Below, piece by piece: positions 10,776-21,356 of a DNA stretch of 64,000 nucleotides. Position numbers and translations under genes: made by a program. How positions within the stretch are numbered: position 1 is the stretch's first letter; each line of letters starts with the position of its first letter. The stretch spans positions 1,116,001 to 1,180,000 of the forward strand of contig JAIXMN010000003.1 in assembly GCA_025716815.1 (NCBI GenBank). The letters are read 5' to 3'. The notes under the pieces were generated by a model. It was not told the DNA's origin, ran no database searches, and saw only the letters and a program-made list of their open reading frames with translations. Source of the DNA: Dichotomocladium elegans (lineage: Eukaryota; Mucoromycota; Mucoromycetes; Mucorales; Lichtheimiaceae).

Positions 10776-11534
10776 TTATTGTTCTGTTGGAATCTTGGGT
10801 GGTGTCTTGCTGAACGTCATACTACTACGTTCAAGCATATGGTCCACCTCATCAAGAAAGCGTTGGATATCTCGAAAATAGCCTGGTCCTACTATTGCGA
10901 CCTCAGGTTTTGTAGTAGACGTATAGTGTTCCTCTCGGATCTCAAAGCCTGGTGTGTCGGGGAGTATGCCCATGCGTTGAAGCCAAGCATTTGCTCTGGT
11001 TCTGCTGGGGGAGTGGGGCATGAAGAGGGAATCAGGCAAATTAATATGTAAGGTGTTCTTTTGAAGCACGACGGCGATTGCTCTGTCGTGTCGCTGAAGA
11101 TGTGTGAGTAAGAGCGTGATCCTGTGCATGTACTCCTGGTACTTTTCTGCCAGGTGCTGGATGGTCTGAATGACATTTCTGTGGTCATTGTCCCTCATGT
11201 CGAGTGCAATGGCGCTGCCGTCCAGTTTGATCGATAGAGCCACACGCACAGCCCGTTTGAATGACACAGGCCGTCGAACAAGACCTGGCCCGCCCGGTGT
11301 ATGGACAAGCAGGTGTGACATGCCTTTTGACGCCTCCTTCTCGTCCTGGTCCGATCTACGTCGCCAGAACGAAGCCGGTGGGGACGTTGTCGTGGATGGC
11401 TTTGGAGTCGCAATGGGAGACTTTGAGTTAGCCGATGACGACGAAGTTGCTATTTTTCGGGACGACAGGCGACGCAGACAAGGTCGAGGAACAGATTGTG
11501 CGCATGGGCGCGAGAGGACGATTGTGGCCAGCAT
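10776..11534 (-). CDS. Orphan protein with mitochondrial-type leader
   Basis: A single 252-codon frame. The first ~30 residues (MLATIVLSRPCAQSVPRPCL, then RRLSSRK) are Arg/Ser/Ala-rich and almost free of acids, as in a matrix-targeting presequence. A low-complexity Ser/Pro linker follows, then a folded-looking domain of about 170 residues with VRVALSIKLDGSAIALDM, a helical region EYMHRITLLLTHLQRH, and VAIVGPGYFRDIQRFLDEVD. I do not recognise the family. Mitochondrial location is inferred from the leader only. The frame is unusually clean for its length and the amino-acid order makes sense, so I take it as real. Confidence 0.65.
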   Translation of the reverse strand: MLATIVLSRPCAQSVPRPCLRRLSSRKIATSSSSANSKSPIATPKPSTTTSPPASFWRRRSDQDEKEASKGMSHLLVHTPGGPGLVRRPVSFKRAVRVALSIKLDGSAIALDMRDNDHRNVIQTIQHLAEKYQEYMHRITLLLTHLQRHDRAIAVVLQKNTLHINLPDSLFMPHSPSRTRANAWLQRMGILPDTPGFEIREEHYTSTTKPEVAIVGPGYFRDIQRFLDEVDHMLERSSMTFSKTPPKIPTEQ

Positions 11535-11984
11535 GAAAAAGAGGATGATAGCCTACACAACCGCCCGATTCAAAGAAATCGCAAGACAGGGTCGCGTGAT
11601 GGATTGCATGAGACTCGACGAATCTCCGCACCCACGTACATGGATCAGCTCCCCATCCCCTCACTCTCCAAACATGAAGCTCAGTGCCCTGAAATCGTAC
11701 CGTTTGCTTATGCTTCGCTTTCCTATCAGCTACAGCTAGGTATTGTTATTATGAGCAGATCACGCTGCAGTAAAGGAGCCGAGCCAAGCAGACGGTGGAA
11801 ATCACAACATTTCAAAGTATCGTTCAGACTTGATGGAACGCAACCAGGTTAGCAGGTATCATATTCAAATGGGATTAAGCAGCGACTGATCAATGTATCT
11901 ATAGGGGACTTTGTCTGCCATTATGTCCCAACGTTGGATTCTATATGGTAAAGATACGCATCTACTAAGAGACGGCACATTCTA
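11535..11984. other. Intergenic spacer
   Basis: 450 bp between the start of the orphan mitochondrial-type gene and the stop of the MFS gene, both on the minus strand. Nothing recognisable beyond the presumed promoter of the former and 3' flank of the latter. Confidence 0.5.
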
Positions 11985-14382
11985 TCATACTCCTTTCGAC
12001 TGCTGCGTATAATCGAGAGCCTTCTGCTGATCTTGTGTCGATTCTGCTTTGATGCTCGCCTCGTCGTCAGTCGTATTATGATGGGCAGCTTTACCGCCGA
12101 ATGTTACGTCTCGGATGAACAGGGTCGTTAGAAATCCGACCCCTGCTGCTGCAAGAGGCACAACGAAAACAGTGTGCAGACTCTCCATGTAACACTTGAT
12201 AATGGGCGCCTGGACCTCGACCGGCATATCACGAATATAAAGATAGTTACTCAACGCACCGTACTTCTGTGCGATTGCCTAATAAAATGCTGTCAAATGG
12301 AGACTTGCGTCTTTTTCCTGTTTTGGCCAAAACACTTACAAGCAACTCTGGACTGAGTTTTGCGAAATTGGACTTGAGGAAAAGCAAGTACAGCATTTGA
12401 AAGATGGCTATTCCCTGATCACCCGTTAAATGGATGGGTTAACTTGATTTACGTATCATGAACCTTCGACATATCCGTTATTGTACATACCACTGAAGAT
12501 GCAAGCATCATAAAGAAGTTGAGCTATAGAGGTTTTTTGTTTTTGTTATAAAAAAAAAAAATTAGCGGCGGCTGTCAGCAGTGATACTAATGGACATACC
12601 AATGATGTAGCAACGGCAATATGTTCTTTTGCGGCTATCTGCTGAACTATCAGGATGGCATTCTGTTGGGACATACCGAATCCCAGACCTAAACTGTGTT
12701 TAGCAAACTAATAGCACCTTTTTCAATGTTTTTAAAGAAGGGGAGTTTAAACGAGAACCTACCGCAAAAGGTCAAGAAGCCAACCTGCTTACCGAAGCCG
12801 CTGGTTTCATTTACAGTATAAAAGAGTCCGTATCCGAGAAGGTTAGCGGCGCTTGCAATCACAAGGTAGTATTTGAGGTGGCTAAAGCGCTCGACAAGAT
12901 AGCTGCTGCTGACGGAGCCAGCAATTAAAAGGACCATGTAAGGAATGAGGCGAACACCTGACTCGGTGCTGGACGCTCCAAAAACAGCCTGGAACAGGAT
13001 GGGGCCAAAATAGAGGGTGCCGATGAAGCTAAGTCCTAGTGCCATCATATAAAGATATACGATAACAATCGCAGGGTTCAGGACAACTTCACGCGGCATA
13101 AGCTTCATATACATTGAGTGAGTCGGATGTAAGAAGCAGATATATAAACACACTTACTGGCTCATGCGCAAGCCATCCTTCGGTAGCAATAAGACCCACC
13201 AGAGACACGGCAGCAGCGACAAAGGGACCGATACAATGGGCATCAGTCCAGCCGTAGGAATTACCCCAATTGAGTGCAAGCAAGAGACAGCATGTAAAGC
13301 CAACAGAGAAGACGGTGCCGAGCCAGTCGATGCGCTTTATCTTGGACCACAACGAACTCTTTGCAATTTTGGCGGGTTCTTTGAATAACGTTGCAAGGAT
13401 AATAGTTGCAATCCCACCGATAATAACGTTAATCCAAAAGTCAAATCTCCAAGTCTAAAAGGAAGGCTCCCGTCGTTAGCTCAGCTGCCTTCAGCATCAG
13501 AGGTCGGTACCATACCAGTTTATCAACGAAAACACCACCTAAACATCATTCAGAATCAAAATTGAGAACATCGACAGAAGAGAGGGAGGGTGTCTATAAA
13601 GGTACTGTACTTGCCTATCAGGGGACCGACGACACTCGAGAGACCGTAGACGACGGTAAGCATGGATTGGAAACGTGGTCGCAGTCTCAATGGAACAACG
13701 TCGGTGACAATTACAAATAACATGGAAATAATGCCTCCTGCACCACACCCTTGGATCGCTCTGCCCGCAATGAGACCGTTGATTGTGGGCGAAACAGCAT
13801 TGACAACAGATCCACCGACGAACATGAGACTGCCAAATAAGACAATAGGTTTTCTTTTTTTGGTTCCAGGTCAGTAAAGCCCGCTTCTCGAGTACACCCG
13901 AAGCACACAGAAGCACACACCTGCCGAAGACATCAGAGAACTGGGCGGGGGAGGAAGAGTTAACATCATAACGTCATATCCCCACAAATCAAACGCACCT
14001 TGCCAGCAAGCGCCTGAAAAGCATTCATGACAACGAGATAAGCTGTAGCAATCCATGTCATGCTCTCCACCGCATCAAGCTCCGTAGCAATAATGGTCAT
14101 AGCCGGGGCGATAACCGTCGAGTTCAGAGAGATAATAAACATTGATAGGACGATGGAGAGAACGAGAAGACCAAAGCGTGTTCGATGGATAAAGCGTTTC
14201 ATTGGCGTGAGTCCCGCCTTATCCTGCTCATTCTTGAAAACAGAGTCCTCCTCCTTTTGGTAGCCTTCTAGGTCTACATAGATTGAGTTGGACTTTTGGT
14301 GCGCTGTACGTTCTTGGATGCTGGGAGCAGTTAGTTCCGACGTAATGGTGATGGTATCGCCAATATCCCTGTTGCTCTCCAT
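11985..14382 (-). CDS. MFS multidrug exporter, DHA2 (14-TM) type
   Basis: Proton-driven efflux pump of the plasma membrane. About eight exons. A hydrophilic N-terminus (MESNRDIGDTITITSELTAP...) precedes the first helix LLVLSIVLSMFIISLNSTVI with the DHA2-like NSTVIAPAM and WIATAYL. Exon 1 is 14382-13999. Exon 2 is only 20 nt and, with the start of exon 3, builds motif A FSDVFGRKP. Exon 3 carries RAIQGCGAGGIISM (motif C-like) and DVVPLRLRPR. Later exons supply GPLIG, RIDWLGTVFSVGF, the LTFCGLG segment and the terminal ESLHTVFVVPLAAAGVGF helix before a hydrophilic tail. Such proteins export azoles, dyes and amino-acid-like toxins; the substrate cannot be told from sequence. The 1.3 kb upstream is shared with ERG10, which is divergent. 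Confidence 0.93.
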
Positions 14383-15706
14383 GATGGGTCCTAAGCGAAA
14401 GAAAACGTGTAGTCACCGACCTGTTCTCAGTACTGTTGTTCTACTAGAGTTAGCGTATGTGTGTGATCAGAACACAAGATGTACAAAATGAGCAGGCTAA
14501 AAGGTTGGGCCGGCGCAAAGTTTACCAACAAGAAGGCTTGTACCAGTCCTGTCTGTCGTTGATTGCCTATCTATTTGGTATCTTTCTCGGTGAAATATGA
14601 CAGACAGTTGGCGGCGACAGAAGCACCGAGAAAAGCGTTAGATGAAGCAAGCCACTGAGAGGATTGTTATGCATTCCAGACGTTTACATGAATTCGAAAC
14701 TGCAAGTGACCGGTGGGGGTGGTACACAGCTCTCCCCCACCCATCAGACTATGTACCGACCCCCGTCGAGTGTACATAGGAAACCATGTTCTTCTTGTTT
14801 CACATGGGAGGATGTCGATTTTCCTTACCGATCCTTAAACTAAACCAAGAATATTTATTCAATTGCGATAGCAGGGAAAGTTCAGCAAGTGTCGACCTTA
14901 TGATTGCAGACTCGCGCCCTTTTAAGAAATCTATTATGTAGCAGTCGAGCCCAAAAGCTTTCTCATGGTTTACCAAGAACAGCCGCAAGCTGATTGTTCC
15001 AAGTTATCTGGGCGAATCCACCTATTGGATACGTAGCATGACGGAAAAGGTGCACAAGGGATTGAATAAGCCTTCAAGGCACAAAACCTTAGCGGGCGCC
15101 TTTTTTGAGTAGTACATAGGAGCTCCCACGTATTTCTTTAAAGGGGCGATTCGCGTGCTGCCGAATGTTCCCCCCTTTTCAAAAAGACATTCTCGAGTCG
15201 AAATCCTTTGGGAGCCGGATATTGAATTATTGCTTGGGCAAATGGGGAGGGCGCCAGAATTGTTCGACAGTAACAAAGCAGTCCGGCGCTGTTCTGCCCT
15301 GAAGCAATAAATTTCAGAGGCGCACCTATCAGATGCTTCCGTTTTGAACAGTACGGAGATCATTTCTTGCTTGTTTGGGGCAAACATTTGAGACGTAACA
15401 AGGTTTCGAAGGAAAACACCAAGTGGAGCTGCAATGAGAGATTGGGCGTTAAGTTATTAGGAAATGCGTCGCAGTGCGAGTGAGTTGTGTGGAAAGAAAA
15501 AACTGGACAAGAAAGCCGAAATTCTCTCCCCCTTTGAAGACTTGAGACTGTGAAAGAAACTTCGGAGAGGGGACGGGATGTAACCCCGCTAGAAACCCCT
15601 CCTTACCTTCCCCCCCCTTCCCGGATTGCTGTAGCCCGTCTGTGTGTGTTCCTGACTCCGAGTCGCTTTTCTTTTCTTTTTTATAACATTCGTCCCATCA
15701 CACAAA
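14383..15706. other. Divergent promoter region of the MFS exporter and ERG10
   Basis: 1.3 kb between two divergent starts. The 100 bp before ERG10 contain C/T-rich blocks (ccccccttcccgg, ttttcttttctttttta). No protein-like frame is convincing. A link between azole-type efflux and sterol synthesis through a shared promoter is only a possibility; I see no identifiable sterol response element. Confidence 0.45.
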
Positions 15707-17214
<1,508 letters not shown>

Positions 17215-17628
17215 ATACATATGCTTCCTAGATCCCCCCCTTACTTTTTTTTTTTAAAAAAAAAATTACCCTAATTTTTGTGTTAGAATCATAAGCAGGG
17301 CATAAAGATTGTTTGAAAAGACAGTACAATGATCGTTTGAGGAGGGGATCTCGGGAAATGGAGGGTTTGCTGTAAGCGACATACGTACGTAACCTTCCGC
17401 ATGTCATTTGCATGTTACCGCGTTGGTTAAAATCTTGATACTGATCATCCGAATGCAGAAGGGTTTGCGCGTCTGTGTATGCAAATTGTGATTTGGGCCG
17501 AGGTTGTAGGGTCCGAACGAACCCGCGAAGTTTTGGTATGTAGTGCAGCATTGTAAGGGCGACTTCCTTGCGTTTTGTTCCCACTGACAACCAACCACCC
17601 CCTGTTTTTTTTTTTACACATTCAAAGG
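17215..17628. other. Intergenic spacer ERG10 / 7TM gene
   Basis: 414 bp with a poly-T/poly-A palindrome at about 17245-17267 just after the ERG10 stop, a possible transcript-end or hairpin region. The last 40 bp hold a C-rich and T-rich leader before the next ATG. Confidence 0.5.
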
Positions 17629-18447
17629 ATGCTCTCATACGAAGATACAGCCTGGACGGTATACATCATCCTCTTCTTCCTCTTTTCTGGTCTCTTGGTT
17701 ATCCAAAGCCGTAACCATGTCATTCTCATGCTCCCCTTCATCCTCTTCTCGGTACTGTCCATGATCGCGCACATTGCCATGATAGCAAGACGGTACAACC
17801 ACGAGACTTCGCTTCTGGTCGTTGCGAGCAGGAGCCCGGCTGTCAGCTATCTTTCGATGTTCTCGCTTTTCCTCTATATCGGACTCGTAGAATATGAGCT
17901 CATTGATATCGAGCAGAGCAAAACCCGCCGAGGAGGAGGAGAGAGTGCGATTACAGTTCAATTCGCTAAGCGCAGGAAGCCGGCATCCTACTGGCTTGCG
18001 ATTGGACTCGCATTTGTCTATTGCTCAGTGACGATCGCCTTGTTTGTCCTGATGGTCGTTCTCGACGACAGCAAACCCTCCACGCGTGCCTCCGAAGCCG
18101 CGCTTGTCACGGTCCTCATCCTCCTCACTCTTTTGCTCACGCGGCGCTCTCGGATCGTCCTTTTCGTCCTTCTCGTGCTTGCGCTGACGGGCCTCTCGCT
18201 CGAGATGTGGCTTCTTCATGCGATGGTCAAAGACCCGGCAACTGCTGATGCGAATAGCGTATTTTCTATCAGCACATGGCTTCTCATGGAGGCTCTCCTG
18301 GTTTATTTTCCCATCATGATGATGCTTGCCCTGGTCAGCTGGAAGCCAGGTTCTCTGGGCTCAGTAGCAGCAGCAGCAGCAGCAGCAGAAGCTACTACAA
18401 CGACAGCTAATACTCAAAGCACTCGTTTAGAACAACAACAACAATAA
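17629..18447 (+). CDS. Orphan seven-transmembrane protein
   Basis: An intronless frame of 272 codons from the ATG at 17629. An in-frame ATG lies at 17575, but the stretch between is a T-rich leader, so I prefer 17629. Seven hydrophobic helices are visible, starting with TVYIILFFLFSGLLVIQS and ending with STWLLMEALLVYFPIMMMLA. Charged loops include HETSLLVVASRSP and IEQSKTRRGGGES. The C-terminal tail has an alanine run encoded by (GCA)n and ends in Gln repeats encoded by (CAA)n. I recognise no motif of a class D receptor, RTA1 or PAQR protein. The gene is followed immediately by an AAT/AAC repeat. Confidence 0.75.
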   Translation: MLSYEDTAWTVYIILFFLFSGLLVIQSRNHVILMLPFILFSVLSMIAHIAMIARRYNHETSLLVVASRSPAVSYLSMFSLFLYIGLVEYELIDIEQSKTRRGGGESAITVQFAKRRKPASYWLAIGLAFVYCSVTIALFVLMVVLDDSKPSTRASEAALVTVLILLTLLLTRRSRIVLFVLLVLALTGLSLEMWLLHAMVKDPATADANSVFSISTWLLMEALLVYFPIMMMLALVSWKPGSLGSVAAAAAAAEATTTTANTQSTRLEQQQQ

Positions 18448-18460
18448 TAATAATAATAAA
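18366..18460. repeat. Trinucleotide repeats at a gene's 3' end
   Basis: A (GCA)n run at about 18366-18390 encodes polyalanine. A second cluster, (CAA)n followed by (TAA/AAT)n, begins near 18430 and spans the stop codon. Both could be length-variable between strains. Confidence 0.85.
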
Positions 18461-18699
18461 CTTTTCAGGACATCCTGTGTGACGTGAAATGCAGCATGAT
18501 GCCAAATACATATGACAGCTTGATTTGTCCGATAATAGGAAGGAAAGCAGGTGGGGGGTGCGGTGGGGTGCGGTGGAGAGAGGGACAGGGACAGGGGGAT
18601 GGGTATTGGATTTATTTGGTTCCTATGCAAAACAACAAAAAAAAGACCGAAATATCGCAAACTGACCAGCAATTTTCGTATGGCAAGACTCAAGCTAAA

Positions 18700-20034
18700 C
18701 TACACTACAAAGCGCCGCGAGGAAGGAGGTGCACTAGGCAAACTTGCATCATCTTCTGGACTGCAGAGATCGAGGTTTTCATTCTGTGTTCCAAAGCGGG
18801 GTATCCGGACATAGGCGTCGGTCCCCCACCCCTCCATCGTGACCAGGTTGATGTCGCCTCCCCAGTACTCTGCATACACTCGGCTCATGGGTAGTCCGAT
18901 CCCGAGTGGCATTGTGAACTGATCGTGTTCCGTAATTCTTGCTGCCAGCTGAGATACTTTACGCAGGTTGGTGAAGCGGGGTAGGTGGCCGTAAGACCAT
19001 ATGTTATTGTACGTGTCGGCAGACATGCCACCGCCTTGGTCTGATATGCGGAAGAGAACGTCGCTCTGGTTGTGGCAGACGGTGACCCTGATGGGTGGGA
19101 GTGGGAGGGAACTCTGGCGGTGGTGCATAGCAGTGTGCTCGGCTGCGTTGGCTAGCAGCTGGTATAGGATATACTCGATATGATCGAATATGTAGGTGAA
19201 CTCAACGTCCTTGTCATCGCCGTCGACAACCACCCGGGTATTGTCTCCATAGTGCGCTCGAACCAAGGCCGTACATTGTGCGACCGTATCCTTCACAGAG
19301 CAGCGGCTAAAGATGGCACTGATGGGCGGGTGGCTCGTGTCGTGCGACGACCCAGCCGCTGATGCTTGTTGCTTCATCTGCTCGGTGAGGGCAAGGTGCT
19401 GCTCTGCAAGCACCCGCCGAGAGATTCGTGAACGCAGCGTGGCGTGCATGAAGCGGTCGATGCGCTCAGGCTGCAAGTGCGCACCGCACTCAGAGACGCC
19501 CAGTGCCAGGCGAGGAATGACAACCATATGTGCTTCGAGTGACTCGGCGAGCGCCTCACAAAATGCGTCATTATCCTCCAGGCTCTTGATAACCGGGATC
19601 TTGCGCAGGCGGTCGAACGCTCTCCAGTAGAGCTCATACACCTCTTGGATATGTGGGTTCGTGCCGACGATAAACGGAAGGCGCTGGAACTCGCGAATGC
19701 GGTGTGATATGCGAATGGGAAGTTCTCGCCGAACAAAGTTAGCCGATAGTAGCAGACGGTCGGCATTCATCGTCCGTTCGTAAAATAGTAATTGTCGTAA
19801 TGTAATTGGGGTTGGCTTTTGTAGCACAAAATTGTCGAGTAACTTGTTTCTATAAAAATGAGCATTCGAGCAAGCATCCATTGCGGCATGTGAAGGACAT
19901 GGTCGTGAAGAAGCAGCTCCAGCACCAGCACCAGCAGAAACGGTTCTAGGGTCTGTGAGTTTGGCAATTCTGGCTTGAGATGAGAACGCATGGGATCGAG
20001 GGATGAGACGAGTTGCGGGTTTTGTAAGATGCAT
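18700..20034 (-). CDS. Mitochondrial PDK/BCKDK-family protein kinase
   Basis: This family phosphorylates and inactivates pyruvate or branched-chain 2-oxoacid dehydrogenase E1 in the matrix. One exon, 444 codons. A presequence (MHLTKPATRLIPRSHAFSSQ) precedes the four-helix regulatory domain with FLRKELP-like FVRRELPIRIS, VVIPRLALGVSE and related blocks. The GHKL ATPase domain follows: N-box LYQLLANAAEHTA, G1 box ISDQGGGMS, and G2 segment GIGLPMSRVYAEYWGGDI plus MEGWGTDAYVRIP. In most PDKs the N-box reads EL-x-K-N; here the first position is Gln. Overall length and box order match fungal Pkp proteins, but I cannot say which substrate. The promoter lies in 20035-20507. Confidence 0.93.
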   Translation of the reverse strand: MHLTKPATRLIPRSHAFSSQARIAKLTDPRTVSAGAGAGAASSRPCPSHAAMDACSNAHFYRNKLLDNFVLQKPTPITLRQLLFYERTMNADRLLLSANFVRRELPIRISHRIREFQRLPFIVGTNPHIQEVYELYWRAFDRLRKIPVIKSLEDNDAFCEALAESLEAHMVVIPRLALGVSECGAHLQPERIDRFMHATLRSRISRRVLAEQHLALTEQMKQQASAAGSSHDTSHPPISAIFSRCSVKDTVAQCTALVRAHYGDNTRVVVDGDDKDVEFTYIFDHIEYILYQLLANAAEHTAMHHRQSSLPLPPIRVTVCHNQSDVLFRISDQGGGMSADTYNNIWSYGHLPRFTNLRKVSQLAARITEHDQFTMPLGIGLPMSRVYAEYWGGDINLVTMEGWGTDAYVRIPRFGTQNENLDLCSPEDDASLPSAPPSSRRFVV

Positions 20035-20507
20035 TGCAAAATCGTGGCGTGAGCTAAGGGAAAAGAGGTGGGTGGGTGGGAGGGAAGGAGGGTGTGCCTT
20101 ACTCGGCCCAACTTTAGCGTTTCGACCTTATGACTCACCTGGCCCATGTGCAATAGGAGTGGATATATCGAATCTCCCCCACCTCCGCAATACGTCTCCA
20201 AATTGAAATTCCACCGCCTTGGGACAAAATGACCCCGCATGACTAGATGGTTACTTGTTCCTGGCTCGGATAAAAATGAGAATATATTTTCACGTGGCCC
20301 TTTTTTTTTCATCAGCAAGAAGGGAGAGGAATGAGGAGGAGGAAGAGAATTTTGTGTGTGTGTGTGTGTGTATGGGAGGTGGGAGTGCCTGTGTATGCGT
20401 TTCTGTGGAAGGGTCTGTCGAATATGAATATGCATCAGGGGATTCTTCTAAAATGAATGAAGCGGATCATGCGAGTTACTGGTCCTGCAGTACGTACATG
20501 GCAATAT
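20035..20507. other. Spacer with kinase promoter and (GT)n run
   Basis: 470 bp between the kinase start and the PH-gene stop, both minus. It holds a pure GT microsatellite at about 20353-20371 and purine-rich tracts, hence pyrimidine-rich on the kinase strand. No gene is seen. Confidence 0.5.
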
Positions 20508-21356
20508 TTAAGAAGAAGGCAGGATGAGCCGGCTTCTGCGACGGCGGTTGAATGGAAAAACGGGCATTGAACGGGTGTCAAGGTCTGTGCTGACCAGAGC
20601 TGAAGCTTGAATGGTGTCGATCCAGAGCAAGGCATTTCCGTGGGTACAGCAACGTATCAAGAACTGGGGACCTTCCCGAATTCTGATGCGCACAACATGG
20701 GGGTATTTCCGATAATCGGTTGCTAGTCCCACTTGAACGTCTTCCATCGAGTGGGACCAAAGGGGTGTATCATCATCCTTCGGACATTTGGGACGTCGTT
20801 TGTAGGCTCGTAATTGTGTTCCCCAGAGTACAACGTAAAGCATACTGCAAACAGACACGAACATGTTCGATCAGAGGAACCTGAGACCCACGTGTGCATG
20901 TATGTGCCGTTGCACAAAGCTTACTTCCATGATCTCTTTTTGGATAGAATATGCGGGTTTTCCCGCTCCATCTTCAAGTAGACTTTCCCGGCATGTGACA
21001 CCGTGCAATGGTAAGGCGGCAAAAATTCTTCGTCCTCGTCCTGTTGGTCCGGGTCTACCGTCCACGGATGACTCGGGTCATTGTAATTGGGCGGGTCAAA
21101 TTTGAAAGACGTGTGCTCGGTCGCTTTGTTTGAGGTGCTGCTTAGAAGAGACCATGACGACGATGACGACGACGATGGTTGCGGGATTTCTATGCATTTG
21201 TATGGAGGATTCAGGAGCTGCCCACCATCGCGATTGCCTGTGAATGAAGTGACTTCTGCGGGTCAATGATAGCTCTCTTTTTTTGTGTGTGCACATGTTC
21301 ATACAACCAGTACAGTGCATACTTTGTGTTGCTGGTTTGATGATGCGTGCGGACAT
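20508..21356 (-). CDS. PH-domain protein (YHR131C-like)
   Basis: Three exons, 21356-21305, 21237-20925 and 20844-20508, splice in frame to 233 residues. The N-terminus is short and carries a serine run. LPPYHCTVSHAGKVYLKME opens the pleckstrin homology domain, SWNMLYVVLWGTQLRAYK forms its central strands, and ALLWIDTIQASALVSTDLD is the C-terminal helix with the invariant Trp. The block VQVGLATDYRKYPHVVRIR and the ending in a run of arginines (FNRRRRSR) are typical of fungal PH proteins related to yeast YHR131C/YNL144C. PH domains of this type bind phosphoinositides. The start at 21356 is the most upstream one that splices in frame and remains less certain than the rest. Confidence 0.82.
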
